The translations under genes and the position numbers were made by a program. 36,392 bases of DNA, from positions 1 through 36,392 of the forward strand of contig CACIPT010000008.1 in assembly GCA_902588595.1 (NCBI GenBank). Direction: 5' to 3'. Source of the DNA: an uncultured Pelagibacteraceae bacterium. Its GTDB lineage: Bacteria > Pseudomonadota > Alphaproteobacteria > Pelagibacterales > Pelagibacteraceae. Below are positions 1-9,079 of this stretch, one piece after another. Below the pieces are notes generated by a model that worked only from the letters and a program-made list of their open reading frames with translations, did no database searches and had not been told where the DNA came from. How positions within the stretch are numbered: position 1 is the stretch's first letter; each line of letters starts with the position of its first letter.

Positions 1-355
1 AACTTTAGGAGATATTGGTCACGAAATCCAATCACATGTGGAAGAAAAAGGTTTTAGTGTTGTAAGAGATTTTTGTGGTCACGGAATAAGTACTGCATTT
101 CATGAACCTCCAAATGTTTTACATTATGGTAAAAAAAATACTGGAATTAAGGTTTGTCCAGGGATGACTTTTACAATAGAGCCAATGATTAATTTTGGAA
201 AATATGATGTAAAACTATTAAATGATGGATGGACGGCTGTTACCAAGGATAAATCGTTGTCTGCACAATTTGAACATACTGTAGGAATTACTGAAAATGG
301 ATATGAAATCTTTACAGAATCTGCTAAAGGTTATTCTAAGCCTCCATACAAATAA
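1..355 (+). CDS. map: Methionine aminopeptidase type I (C-terminal part, cut by window edge)
   Basis: Removes the initiator methionine from new proteins in the cytoplasm; a metal-dependent 'pita-bread' peptidase. The reading frame is open from base 2, well before the first internal ATG at 38, so the real start lies outside the window; 117 residues are visible. Three metal-ligand positions known from the family are present: the His of CGHGIS (visible residue 27), the Glu of FTIEPM and the Glu of QFEHT. GHEIQ, HEPPNVLHYG and DGWTAVTKDKSLSAQ also match the family. The stop is followed after 3 bases by purB, so it probably shares a transcript with the purine genes. The frame is intact to its natural C-terminus. 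Confidence 0.95.
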   Translation, partial: TLGDIGHEIQSHVEEKGFSVVRDFCGHGISTAFHEPPNVLHYGKKNTGIKVCPGMTFTIEPMINFGKYDVKLLNDGWTAVTKDKSLSAQFEHTVGITENGYEIFTESAKGYSKPPYK

Positions 356-358
356 TTA

Positions 359-1651
359 ATGATTAATAGATATTCAAGAAAAGAACTCACAACTATTTGG
401 TCTGAAGAGAACAAGTATAAAATTTGGCTTGATGTAGAAATAGCAGCAGCTCAAGCAATGGAAAAATTAGGACAAATTCCAAAAGGAGTTTCTTCAACAA
501 TTAAAAGAAAAGCAAAAATAAATGTAGATAGAATTCATACTATAGAATCAAAAGTTAAACATGACGTAATAGCTTTTCTTACATCAATTACAGAAAAAGC
601 AGGTATTAATGCTCGTTATCTTCACCAAGGAATGACTTCTTCAGACGTACTAGACACAAGTTTTAATATTCAATTAGTTCAATCAGGAAAAATATTAATA
701 AAAGATATAGATTCAATTTTAAAAGTATTAAAAAGACAGGCAAAAAAACATAAGTTCACACCTTGTATTGGAAGAAGTCATGGAATTCATGCAGAACCAA
801 TTACTTTTGGATTAAAATTGGCGTCATTCTATGAGGAATTTAAAAGAAATAGAAAAAGATTAGTTGATGCAATCGATGAAGTTTCTAGCTGTGCTATTTC
901 AGGAGCCGTAGGAACTTTTGCTAATATAAATCCAAATGTAGAAAAACATGTTGCAAAAAAACTTGGTTTAAAAATAGAACCAATATCTACTCAAGTTATA
1001 CCTAGAGATAGACATGCATTTTATTTTTCTGTTTTAGGAATTATTGCAGGATCAGTTGAAAGAGTAGCAACTGAAATTAGACACCTACAAAGATCTGAAG
1101 TTTATGAACTTCAAGAATTTTTTTCGAAAGATCAAAAAGGATCTTCTGCAATGCCTCATAAAAAAAATCCTATTCTAAGTGAAAACTTAACAGGACTATC
1201 AAGAATGGTGAGAAGTTATGTGACGCCCGCTTTAGAAAACATAGCACTTTGGCATGAAAGAGATATTTCGCATTCTAGTGTTGAGAGAAATATAGGCCCA
1301 GATGCAAATATTACTTTAGATTTTGCTTTAAATAGACTGTCAAATATTTTAGATAAAATGATAATTTACCCAAAAAAAATGGTTCAAAATATTAATTTAA
1401 CAAAGGGTTTAATATTCTCTCAAGAAATAATGTTGGAACTTACAAAAAGTGGTTTAAGTAGAGAAAAATCGTATAAAATTGTTCAATCATATGCAAAAAA
1501 ATGCTTCTCGGAAAATACAAATTTGTTTGATTTAATATCAAAAGATAAATTTATAATGAGTAAAATCAGTAAATCTAAATTAAATTCAATATTTAATTAC
1601 TCTTCTCATTTTAAAAATGTAAATTTAATTTTTAAAAGAGTGTTTAAATAA
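359..1651 (+). CDS. purB: Adenylosuccinate lyase
   Basis: Splits SAICAR to AICAR plus fumarate and adenylosuccinate to AMP plus fumarate, so it acts twice in purine synthesis. At 430 aa it has the usual length of the bacterial fumarase/aspartase-superfamily enzyme. The superfamily signature GSSAMPHKKNP is near residue 263, and the conserved GRSHGIHAEP with its histidines is near residue 140. QGMTSSDVLD near residue 91 is the substrate-binding loop. It starts 3 bases after map, and its TAA stop shares one base with the purC ATG. Together with purC, S, Q and L downstream, the assignment is secure. Confidence 0.97.
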   Translation: MINRYSRKELTTIWSEENKYKIWLDVEIAAAQAMEKLGQIPKGVSSTIKRKAKINVDRIHTIESKVKHDVIAFLTSITEKAGINARYLHQGMTSSDVLDTSFNIQLVQSGKILIKDIDSILKVLKRQAKKHKFTPCIGRSHGIHAEPITFGLKLASFYEEFKRNRKRLVDAIDEVSSCAISGAVGTFANINPNVEKHVAKKLGLKIEPISTQVIPRDRHAFYFSVLGIIAGSVERVATEIRHLQRSEVYELQEFFSKDQKGSSAMPHKKNPILSENLTGLSRMVRSYVTPALENIALWHERDISHSSVERNIGPDANITLDFALNRLSNILDKMIIYPKKMVQNINLTKGLIFSQEIMLELTKSGLSREKSYKIVQSYAKKCFSENTNLFDLISKDKFIMSKISKSKLNSIFNYSSHFKNVNLIFKRVFK

Positions 1652-2433
1652 TGAAAAAAGGCAAAAAACTCTATGAAGGAAAAGCAAAAATAATTTTTGC
1701 TACCAGTGATAAAAATGTAGTAATTCAGCATTTTAAAGATGATGCAACTGCATTTAATAATCAGAAAAAAGCTAGTATAGAAGGAAAAGGAATTTTAAAT
1801 AATAGAATTTCAGAACATATACTAAAATCTCTTTCAGAAATAGGAATTAAAAATCATCTTGTTAAAAGATTAAATATGAGAGAACAACTCGTTGAATTGG
1901 TAAATATTATACCAATTGAATTTATAATAAGAAATATAGCAACTGGTTCTCTAACTAAAAGACTAGGAATTGAAGAAGGTACTGTTTTAGACTATCCATT
2001 AATTGAGTATTGTTTAAAAAATGATGAGCTTGGTGATCCAATTATTTCTCGTGAACATATATTAAATTTCAAGTGGTTAAACATAGTTGAATTAAATCAA
2101 ATTAATGAACAATGTTTAAGAATTAATGATTTCCTTCAAGGTGTATTCAGAGGAATAAGAATTAAATTGGTTGATTTTAAAATTGAATTTGGAAAAGCAA
2201 AATCAGATGAAAAAATAATATTAGCAGATGAAATAAGTCCTGATACTTGTAGGTTATGGGATCAAGGAACAGACAAAAAGCTGGATAAAGACAGATTTAG
2301 AAAAGATTTAGGTAATGTAATTGAGGCCTATCAAGAAGTAGCAAGAAGACTTGGAATTCTTCATGAACAATCAAATATAAGACCAATAAAATTTTCTAAG
2401 CCAACAGCGGTTAAAATTAAAAAAAATAAATGA
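1651..2433 (+). CDS. purC: SAICAR synthetase (phosphoribosylaminoimidazole-succinocarboxamide synthase)
   Basis: ATP-dependent joining of aspartate to CAIR to make SAICAR, the substrate of the purB product next door. The N-terminal LYEGKAKIIF is the typical opening strand, and DEISPDTCRLWD near residue 194 is the classic signature. VKRLNMREQ and IPIEFIIRNIATGS also match the family. At 260 aa it is somewhat longer than the roughly 237-aa E. coli enzyme because of a lysine-rich tail. It begins in the last base of purB (TAATG) and ends in an ATGA overlap with purS, so translation of the three is probably coupled. Confidence 0.97.
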   Translation: MKKGKKLYEGKAKIIFATSDKNVVIQHFKDDATAFNNQKKASIEGKGILNNRISEHILKSLSEIGIKNHLVKRLNMREQLVELVNIIPIEFIIRNIATGSLTKRLGIEEGTVLDYPLIEYCLKNDELGDPIISREHILNFKWLNIVELNQINEQCLRINDFLQGVFRGIRIKLVDFKIEFGKAKSDEKIILADEISPDTCRLWDQGTDKKLDKDRFRKDLGNVIEAYQEVARRLGILHEQSNIRPIKFSKPTAVKIKKNK

Positions 2434-2663
2434 AAGTAAAAGTAATTGTTACTCTAAAAGATGGAGTACTTGACCCTCAAGGTAAAGCTATACAACAAAC
2501 TTTAAATGGAATGAGCTTTTCTGATATAAAACAAGTTAGACAAGGAAAATATTTTGATATTGAAGTTAATATAGAAGATGAAAAAAAAGCAAAAGCTAAC
2601 GTTGAAGAAATGTGTAAAAAACTTTTAGCTAACCTTGTAATTGAAGATTATAAAATTCTATAA
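2430..2663 (+). CDS. purS: FGAM synthetase subunit PurS
   Basis: Small structural subunit that bridges PurQ and PurL in the multi-protein formylglycinamidine ribonucleotide synthetase of most bacteria other than gammaproteobacteria. It is 77 aa, normal for PurS. The pattern VTLKDGVLDPQGKAIQQTL followed by VRQGKYFDIEV is characteristic. The ATG overlaps the purC TGA by four bases (ATGA). Its presence beside purQ and the short form of purL shows that this organism uses the split enzyme, with ammonia passed from PurQ to PurL. Confidence 0.95.
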   Translation: MKVKVIVTLKDGVLDPQGKAIQQTLNGMSFSDIKQVRQGKYFDIEVNIEDEKKAKANVEEMCKKLLANLVIEDYKIL

Positions 2664-2668
2664 AATTA

Positions 2669-3352
2669 ATGAAGTCATCTGTAATAATTTTTCCTGGATC
2701 CAATTGCGATAGGGATATGGATGTAGCATTAAAAAAATTTGGTTTTAAGAACCAAATGGTTTGGCATAATGATCCTGAAATTCCTAAAAGTGATTTAATT
2801 GTATTACCTGGAGGTTTTTCTTATGGAGATTATTTAAGATGTGGAAGTATAGCTGCAAAATCAAAAATAATTAAATCTGTAATAGATTTTGCTAATTCTG
2901 GTGGTTTGGTAATTGGAATATGCAATGGTTTTCAAATTTTGATTGAAACTGGGCTTTTACCTGGTGCATTATTAACCAACAAATATTTAAAATTTATTTG
3001 TAAAAATGTTTTTGTTAAACTTAATAAAGATGAGAGTAAATATTTTAAAAATATAAAAAAAAATGTTTTAGAACTGCATATTGCTCACAACGATGGTAAT
3101 TATTTTTGCTCTAAAGATGAAGTAAAATCTTTAGAAGATAACAATCAAATAGCTGTAAACTATTGTGGACAAAATGGTGAAGTTACTGAACAATTTAATC
3201 CAAATGGATCAATAAATAATATCGCTGGAATATTTAATAAAAATAAAAATATAATTGGAATGATGCCTCATCCTGAAAGAATGATAGATAAATGTCTTTC
3301 GAGTAATGATGGTAACTTTTTCTTTGAAAACTTAATTCAAAATTTAAAATAA
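2669..3352 (+). CDS. purQ: FGAM synthetase glutaminase subunit PurQ
   Basis: Class I glutamine amidotransferase that releases ammonia from glutamine for PurL. The nucleophile is Cys85 in GICNGFQ, and the partners His201 and Glu203 sit in MMPHPER, completing the triad. FPGSNCDRD at the N-terminus and [12 protein letters not shown] near residue 46 are typical of PurQ. At 227 aa it has the normal length. It lies 5 bases after purS, and its TAA shares a base with the purL ATG, so the three subunits are made together. Confidence 0.97.
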   Translation: MKSSVIIFPGSNCDRDMDVALKKFGFKNQMVWHNDPEIPKSDLIVLPGGFSYGDYLRCGSIAAKSKIIKSVIDFANSGGLVIGICNGFQILIETGLLPGALLTNKYLKFICKNVFVKLNKDESKYFKNIKKNVLELHIAHNDGNYFCSKDEVKSLEDNNQIAVNYCGQNGEVTEQFNPNGSINNIAGIFNKNKNIIGMMPHPERMIDKCLSSNDGNFFFENLIQNLK

Positions 3353-5544
3353 TGGAAGTTAACGAACAAATTGCAATAGATCATGGTTTAAAAAAAGAAG
3401 AATTTAGTAAAATTTGTGATCTACTAAAAAGAAAGCCAAACCTTACGGAACTTGGAATTTTTTCCGCTATGTGGAACGAGCATTGCTCATACAAATCATC
3501 AAGACTTCATTTAAAAAAACTTAACACTAAAGGAAAAAAAGTTATTCAAGGACCTGGGGAAAATGCTGGTGTAATTGATATTGAAGATGATGATGCAATA
3601 GTTTTTAAAATAGAAAGTCATAATCATCCTTCATTTATTGAGCCCTATCAAGGAGCAGCAACTGGTGTTGGTGGTATAATGAGAGATGTTTTTACAATGG
3701 GGGCAAGACCTATTGCAAATTTAAATTCTATTCATTTTGGTTCACCACAACATCCTAAAACAAAAAATTTATTAAGAGGAGTGGTTAAAGGCATAGGAGG
3801 TTATGGAAATTGTATGGGTATACCAACTGTAGGTGGCCAAACAACTTTTGATGAGTCCTATAACGGAAATATTTTAGTTAATGCAATGACTTTGGGTTTG
3901 GTTAATAAAAATAAAATTTTTTATTCAAAAGCAGCAGGCATAAATAAGCCTGTAATTTATGTTGGATCAAAAACCGGACGTGATGGTATTCACGGTGCTA
4001 GCATGGCATCTGCGATTTTTGATGATAAAATTGAAGAAAAAAAACCAACAGTTCAAGTTGGAGATCCTTTTACAGAAAAATTACTTTTAGAAGCGTGTCT
4101 TGAGTTAATGGCAGGAAAATCAATTATATCTATACAGGATATGGGTGCTGCAGGATTAACATCTTCTAGTATTGAAATGGCTTCAAAAGGTAATTTAGGT
4201 ATCGAATTAAATCTAAATAAAGTTCCATGTCGCGAAGAAAAAATGACACCTTATGAAATTATGCTTTCTGAAAGCCAAGAAAGAATGTTGATTGTTTTAG
4301 AAAATGGAAAAGAAGCAGAGGCAAAAAAAATCTTTGATAAATGGAATTTAGATTTTGCTGTTATTGGAAAAACTACTGATACAAAAAAAATAGAATTATT
4401 TTTTGATAACAATAAAGTTGCTGAAATTCCAATCAATATATTGGCAGAAAATGCACCTGTTTATGATCGAAAGTGGAAAAAAACAAAACTTCCACAAAAA
4501 ATAAAATTTAATAAAGATGATTTTAAAAAATTAAAAATTACTGAAGTTCTTAAAAAAATATTAAGTTTGCCTAATATTTCAAGTAAAGAATGGATTTGGC
4601 AACAATACGATCATACTGTAATGGGAGATACTATTCAAAAGCCTGGGTCTGACTCTGGTGTGGTAAGAGTCCATGGAACTAATAAAGCTGTTGCGACTTC
4701 AGTAGATTCTTCTGCCGTATATTGCTACGCCCACCCTCTTACTGGTGGAAAACAAGTTGTTTGTGAAAGTTGGAGAAATTTAATTTCATGTGGATCTAAA
4801 CCAATAGCTATTACTAACTGTTTAAACTTTGGTAACCCTGAAAAAGAAAAAAATATGGGTGAATTTGTTGAATGTGTTGAAGGAATTAATGAGGCAAGTA
4901 AATTTTTAGATTATCCAGTGGTTTCGGGAAATGTATCTTTTTACAATGAAACAAAGGACAAAGGAATTAAACCTACTCCTGCAATTGGAGGTGTTGGTTT
5001 AATTAAAGATTACAAAAAAATGATCACTATGAGTCTAAAAAACAATGAAAATTTAATTTTGGTTATTGGAAAAACTGAGGGTCACTTAGATCAAAGTATT
5101 TTTGCAATAAACATTTTAAATGAAAAAAAAGGCCCTCCGCCAGTTGTCAATTTATTTAACGAAAAAAATAACGGTGTAACAGTTTTAAAATTAATGGGAG
5201 AAGGTTTAATTAATTCTGCTCATGATGTGTCATTAGGTGGAATTATCACAGCAGTTTCAAAAATGGCAATAAAAGGCAAAAAAGGCTTTAAACTTAATAA
5301 ACTTAAAGTTTTAATGAACAAATTTGATTATTATTTTGGAGAAGATCAAGGAAGATATGTAATAGAAATTGAACCAAATAATCTTTCAAAAGTAAAAAAT
5401 ATTTTAAAGGATAATTCTGTACATTATGATGAAATTGGAATTGTAACTGAAAATGAGATAATAGTAGATAAAGAGCCAATTCTACATATTGACGAATTAA
5501 TTGAATCTAATAAAAATTGGTTAGAACATTATATGGATAAATAA
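3352..5544 (+). CDS. purL: FGAM synthetase large subunit PurL (short form)
   Basis: ATP-dependent conversion of FGAR to FGAM using ammonia from PurQ. At 730 aa it is the 'small PurL' type that needs PurS and PurQ, unlike the roughly 1,300-aa fused enzyme of E. coli. [12 protein letters not shown] near residue 40 carries the conserved catalytic-site His. KIESHNHPS near residue 88 and [12 protein letters not shown] near residue 262 are AIRS/PurM-like domain motifs, and the second half repeats the fold ([17 protein letters not shown]). It overlaps purQ by one base and is followed after a single base by the BolA gene. No frameshift is visible. Confidence 0.97.
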   Translation: MEVNEQIAIDHGLKKEEFSKICDLLKRKPNLTELGIFSAMWNEHCSYKSSRLHLKKLNTKGKKVIQGPGENAGVIDIEDDDAIVFKIESHNHPSFIEPYQGAATGVGGIMRDVFTMGARPIANLNSIHFGSPQHPKTKNLLRGVVKGIGGYGNCMGIPTVGGQTTFDESYNGNILVNAMTLGLVNKNKIFYSKAAGINKPVIYVGSKTGRDGIHGASMASAIFDDKIEEKKPTVQVGDPFTEKLLLEACLELMAGKSIISIQDMGAAGLTSSSIEMASKGNLGIELNLNKVPCREEKMTPYEIMLSESQERMLIVLENGKEAEAKKIFDKWNLDFAVIGKTTDTKKIELFFDNNKVAEIPINILAENAPVYDRKWKKTKLPQKIKFNKDDFKKLKITEVLKKILSLPNISSKEWIWQQYDHTVMGDTIQKPGSDSGVVRVHGTNKAVATSVDSSAVYCYAHPLTGGKQVVCESWRNLISCGSKPIAITNCLNFGNPEKEKNMGEFVECVEGINEASKFLDYPVVSGNVSFYNETKDKGIKPTPAIGGVGLIKDYKKMITMSLKNNENLILVIGKTEGHLDQSIFAINILNEKKGPPPVVNLFNEKNNGVTVLKLMGEGLINSAHDVSLGGIITAVSKMAIKGKKGFKLNKLKVLMNKFDYYFGEDQGRYVIEIEPNNLSKVKNILKDNSVHYDEIGIVTENEIIVDKEPILHIDELIESNKNWLEHYMDK

Positions 5545-5545
5545 T

Positions 5546-5773
5546 ATGGCAATGGATTTAAAAGAAATTGAAAAATTAATTAAAGAAGCAATGCCAGATG
5601 CAAAGATAGAAATTCAAGATTTAGCAGGTGATGGTAATCACTATTCTGCAACAGTTACTTCAACTACATTTGCAGGAAAAAGTAAAATTGAACAACATAA
5701 AATGGTATATAATTCATTAAAAGGAAAAATGGGAAATGAGTTACATGCATTAGCAATTAAAACAAAGGAGTAA
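5546..5773 (+). CDS. BolA family protein
   Basis: Small BolA/IbaG-like protein of 75 aa. Family members bind a [2Fe-2S] cluster jointly with CGFS-type monothiol glutaredoxins and take part in Fe-S handling. The fold is recognisable from DLKEIEKLIKEAMPDA, the glycine-rich turn GDGNHY (His32), FAGKSKIEQHKMVY (His51) and ELHALAIKT (His67). The very next gene, one base away, is exactly the partner glutaredoxin. The start could be Met1 or Met3; neither has a clear ribosome-binding site, and the distance from the purL stop suggests re-initiation. Which BolA subgroup it belongs to cannot be settled here. Confidence 0.9.
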   Translation: MAMDLKEIEKLIKEAMPDAKIEIQDLAGDGNHYSATVTSTTFAGKSKIEQHKMVYNSLKGKMGNELHALAIKTKE

Positions 5774-5774
5774 C

Positions 5775-6107
5775 ATGGATCAACAAATAAATGATTTAAT
5801 CAGTAAAGAAATAGAAGCCAATGAAGTTTGTCTTTTTATGAAAGGAACACCTGATGCTCCTCAGTGCGGCTTTTCAATGGCAGTTTCAAATATGTTAAAA
5901 ATTTTAGAAGTTAATTTTAAAGGTGTTAATGTTTTAGAAGACGAAAAACTAAGACAAGGTATAAAAGAATTTAGTGATTGGCCAACAATACCTCAGTTAT
6001 ATATTAAGAAAGAATTCGTTGGTGGTTGTGATATCGTAAAAGAAATGTATGAAAACGGTGAACTTAAAAAGGTTCTTCAAGATAAAGGAATTAATTTTAA
6101 AAAATAA
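5775..6107 (+). CDS. grxD: Monothiol glutaredoxin, Grx4/GrxD type
   Basis: Monothiol glutaredoxin that carries or transfers [2Fe-2S] clusters and pairs with BolA. It is 110 aa, the usual single-domain length. The active site CGFS is at residues 31-34, preceded by FMKGTPDAPQ. WPTIPQLYIKKEFVGGCDIV is the conserved cis-Pro and glutathione-binding stretch. It ends the plus-strand purine run: its TAA (6105-6107) directly abuts the stop codon of convergent rpsD at 6108, with no spacer. Attaching the BolA/Grx pair to a purine operon may be simple genome compaction. Confidence 0.95.
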   Translation: MDQQINDLISKEIEANEVCLFMKGTPDAPQCGFSMAVSNMLKILEVNFKGVNVLEDEKLRQGIKEFSDWPTIPQLYIKKEFVGGCDIVKEMYENGELKKVLQDKGINFKK

Positions 6108-6725
6108 TTATCTAGAATAATATTCAATTACTAAATTTGGTTCCATCACAACAGGATAAGGAACTTCTTCAAACTTAGGCACTCTTACAAATTTTACTTT
6201 TTTGTTTTTTTCGTCTAGTTGTAAATATTCAGGTACTTCTCTTTCTTTATTAGCAAGAGCTATATCAATTAAAGCTAATTGTTTCGATTTATCTCTAATC
6301 TCTATATTATCCTCTTCTCTAACTTGATAGCTTGCAATATTAACTTTTTTTCCATTAACTCGTACATGTCCATGGTTAATTAGTTGTCTTGATGAAAAAA
6401 TTGTATTTGAAAGTTTAGATCTATAAATTACCGCATCAAGTCTTCTCTCTAGTAAACCAATTAAATTTTCTGCAGTATCTCCTCTTTTCATTATAGCTTT
6501 TCTATAAACATTCCTAAATTGTCTTTCATTCATATTGCCATAATAAGATTTTAATTTTTGTTTTGCATTTAATTGAATTCCGTAGTCGGATGGCTTAGAC
6601 GATTTTGTTTGTCCATGTTGTCCAGGAGGGTAAGCTCTTGTATTAAAAGGACTCTTTGGTCTTCCCCATAGATTTACTCTTAGCCTTCTATCAACTTTAT
6701 GTTTAGAGTTTGATCTTTTTGTCAT
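6108..6725 (-). CDS. rpsD: 30S ribosomal protein S4
   Basis: Primary 16S rRNA-binding protein of the small subunit. It is 205 aa, the normal length. The N-terminal block KHKVDRRLRVNLWGRPKSP is typical of alphaproteobacterial S4, and the S4 RNA-binding domain spans roughly residues 90-155 (LERRLDAVIYRSKLS, RQLINHGHVRVNGKKV). It is a single gene here, not inside an rpsM-rpsK-rpoA cluster, as is common in alphaproteobacteria. A good promoter candidate lies at 6738-6765. Its last codon abuts the convergent glutaredoxin gene with no gap. Confidence 0.97.
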   Translation of the reverse strand: MTKRSNSKHKVDRRLRVNLWGRPKSPFNTRAYPPGQHGQTKSSKPSDYGIQLNAKQKLKSYYGNMNERQFRNVYRKAIMKRGDTAENLIGLLERRLDAVIYRSKLSNTIFSSRQLINHGHVRVNGKKVNIASYQVREEDNIEIRDKSKQLALIDIALANKEREVPEYLQLDEKNKKVKFVRVPKFEEVPYPVVMEPNLVIEYYSR

Positions 6726-6737
6726 TTAATAGAACGC

Positions 6738-6765
6738 TTTATAAACACAAGATCAATTTTGTCAA
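6738..6765 (-). promoter_or_regulatory. Candidate sigma-70 promoter of rpsD
   Basis: Reading the minus strand, a perfect -35 hexamer TTGACA (6765-6760) is followed by a 16-base spacer and a -10 of TATAAA (6743-6738), five of six bases matching consensus. The -35 overlaps the TGA stop codon of the upstream methyltransferase gene. The rpsD ATG begins only 12 bases past the -10, so the transcript leader would be about six bases, close to leaderless. The match is seen in the sequence; promoter activity is inferred. Confidence 0.55.
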
Positions 6766-7478
6766 TCAGCCTTTTTTTTAGCCAAACTAGCAAATACACT
6801 TGATAAAATACGAGTTTCTTTTTCTGATAAATCCATTTTATAAAATATACTTCTCAGATTTTCTAGCATTTTAGGTTTTTTTTCTTGTGGTTTAAAAAAA
6901 TTTATTTCTTCAAGGTGTTTGATACATAAATTTGTCATTGCTTGAATATTTTTTTTTGATGCAGGCTTAATTTTCTTTGATTTAGAATATTTTGATTTTT
7001 TCATATTCAATAGTTGAAAAACGGACTGTGCTACAATGATTAAACTATGCGATAAATTTAATGATTTGAATTTACTATTACTGGGTATTTGTAATACATA
7101 ATTCGAAAAGCTTATTTCATTGTTTGATAATCCTGATGCTTCAGGTCCAAACAGAAAAGCAACTTTTTTTTTAAAATCTATTTTATTTAATTCATTTAAC
7201 TTAATATGTTTAATATTCTTGTTTCTAAACCTAGAGGTTGTTGAAATTAAATAATCTATATTTTTCATTGCAGGTTCTAAAGTGTCATAAACCTTACTTT
7301 TCTTGATAATTTCCTGAGCCCCTACTGAAGTAGCAACTATTTTGTCATTAGGAAAAGTCGGCTTAGGGTTGATTACAATTAATTTAGAAAAATTAAAATT
7401 TTTCATTGCCCTTGCGCATGATCCAATATTTTCAGATAGCTGTGGTTTATGTAAAATAAAAGAAATATTATTAAACAT
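6762..7478 (-). CDS. trmJ: TrmJ/SpoU-type RNA 2'-O-methyltransferase
   Basis: SPOUT-fold methyltransferase of the TrmH group 1 family, which usually methylates the ribose at tRNA position 32 (TrmJ). It is 238 aa. Three knot motifs are visible: KPQLSENIGSCARAMKNF (about residues 11-28), FLFGPEASGLSNNEI (about 108-122) and SLNLSHSLIIVAQS (about 139-152). The target RNA is assigned from family similarity only, and other TrmH-like substrates are possible. Its start codon shares one base with the cimA stop. Its own stop lies under the -35 box of the rpsD promoter candidate. Confidence 0.85.
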   Translation of the reverse strand: MFNNISFILHKPQLSENIGSCARAMKNFNFSKLIVINPKPTFPNDKIVATSVGAQEIIKKSKVYDTLEPAMKNIDYLISTTSRFRNKNIKHIKLNELNKIDFKKKVAFLFGPEASGLSNNEISFSNYVLQIPSNSKFKSLNLSHSLIIVAQSVFQLLNMKKSKYSKSKKIKPASKKNIQAMTNLCIKHLEEINFFKPQEKKPKMLENLRSIFYKMDLSEKETRILSSVFASLAKKKAD

Positions 7479-9079
7479 TAAAGACTTGCAGGTGCTTTAT
7501 CTTTAAACAGTTTATAATCTAAACTATCAACTAGTGCTTTAAACGATGCATCAATAATGTTTGCAGAAACACCGATTGTAAACCAGTTTTTACCTTTTGA
7601 ATCTGTGCTTTCAATTGAAACTCTCGTTACAGCTTCTGTTCCTGTGTTTAGAATTCTAACTTTATAATCTACTAATTTTAAATCTTTTAAATACTGAGAG
7701 TATTTTGCAAGTTTATCTACATTATTTCTTATTGCATTATCAAGCGCATGAACAGGACCATTGCCTTCTCCTTCACAAAGAATTAATTTTTTATCAACTT
7801 CTAATTTAGCTTTCGCTGAAGAAATAATTTCTCCTGAACTATTTTTTTTAACACTAACATCGTACTCTTTAATTGAAATGTATCTTGGAATTTCACCCAT
7901 TATTCTTCTTGCTAATAACTCAAATGATGCATCCGCTCCATCATAGCTGTAGCCTATGAATTCTCTGTCTTTAACTTCTTCTAAAAGTTTTTTTACTTTT
8001 GGATCATCTTGTTTAAAATCTATTCCAATAGATTTTAATCTTGAAACTATATTTGATTTTCCAGATTGATCAGAAACAACAATGTTTCTTGCATTTCCCA
8101 CATCTTCAGGATTTATATGCTCATATGTTTTTGGATCTTTTTGTACTGCAGATACATGTAATCCTCCTTTGTGTGAAAAGGCAGCCGCACCTACATAAGG
8201 TAAATGTTGATTAGGTTTTCTATTTAATATCTCATCAAGTAACCTTGAACATTGAGTTAATTTACCAATATTTTCTTTTTTAATATTTATTTCATAATCT
8301 TTTGAGTAAGTTTCTTTTAAGTGTAATGTTGGAATTACTGACATTAAATTTGCATTTCCGCATCTTTCACCTAATCCATTAATTGTTCCTTGTATTTGTC
8401 TAACTCCAGATAAAACTGCTACTAAAGAATTTGCAACTGCATTTCCAGTGTCATTATGAGCATGAATTCCAAGATTTTTTCCTGGGATCGTTTTAACAAC
8501 TTCATTTATAATTTCTGAAACTTCGTTAGGCAATGTTCCACCATTTGTATCACAAAGTACAATCCATCTAGCACCATTATCATATGCTGATTTAATACAT
8601 GAAAGCGCATATTCTTTATTGTTTTTAAAACCATCAAAAAAATGTTCAGCATCAAACATAAATTCTTTTTTTTCTTTAACAAAAAGTTTTGCACTTTCTG
8701 AAATATTTTCTAAATTTTCTTCATTTGATATTCCTAGTGCTACATCAACATGAAAATCCCAAGATTTACCAACCAAACATACAGCTGATGTATTGCTATT
8801 TAGTATAGATGAAAGTCCTGGATCATTATCAGCGCTTCTACCTGATCTTTTAGTCATACCAAATGCTGTTAATACTGAATTATTTAATTTTATTTTTTTT
8901 TGAAAAAACTCTGTATCTGTAGGATTGGCTCCAGGCCAACCTCCTTCGATGTAGTCCACACCCAAATCATCTAAAGCTTTGGCTATTTTTAATTTATCAT
9001 CTATTGAAAAATCAACACCTTGAGTTTGTGCGCCATCTCTCAGTGTAGTGTCAAATATATGTATTTTTTCTCTGCTCAT
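7478..9079 (-). CDS. cimA: (R)-citramalate synthase (LeuA/homocitrate synthase family)
   Basis: Condenses acetyl-CoA and pyruvate to citramalate, the first step of the threonine-independent isoleucine route. It is 533 aa. The N-terminal TIM-barrel has FDTTLRDGAQTQGVDFS near residue 9 and the metal-site motif HAHNDTGNAVANS near residue 207. A C-terminal LeuA-type regulatory domain covers roughly residues 390-533. TQGVDFS after the RDGAQ motif, and the overall length, fit the CimA branch better than 2-isopropylmalate synthase, but substrate choice cannot be proved by eye. It overlaps cysS by four bases and the methyltransferase gene by one. Confidence 0.85.
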   Translation of the reverse strand: MSREKIHIFDTTLRDGAQTQGVDFSIDDKLKIAKALDDLGVDYIEGGWPGANPTDTEFFQKKIKLNNSVLTAFGMTKRSGRSADNDPGLSSILNSNTSAVCLVGKSWDFHVDVALGISNEENLENISESAKLFVKEKKEFMFDAEHFFDGFKNNKEYALSCIKSAYDNGARWIVLCDTNGGTLPNEVSEIINEVVKTIPGKNLGIHAHNDTGNAVANSLVAVLSGVRQIQGTINGLGERCGNANLMSVIPTLHLKETYSKDYEINIKKENIGKLTQCSRLLDEILNRKPNQHLPYVGAAAFSHKGGLHVSAVQKDPKTYEHINPEDVGNARNIVVSDQSGKSNIVSRLKSIGIDFKQDDPKVKKLLEEVKDREFIGYSYDGADASFELLARRIMGEIPRYISIKEYDVSVKKNSSGEIISSAKAKLEVDKKLILCEGEGNGPVHALDNAIRNNVDKLAKYSQYLKDLKLVDYKVRILNTGTEAVTRVSIESTDSKGKNWFTIGVSANIIDASFKALVDSLDYKLFKDKAPASL

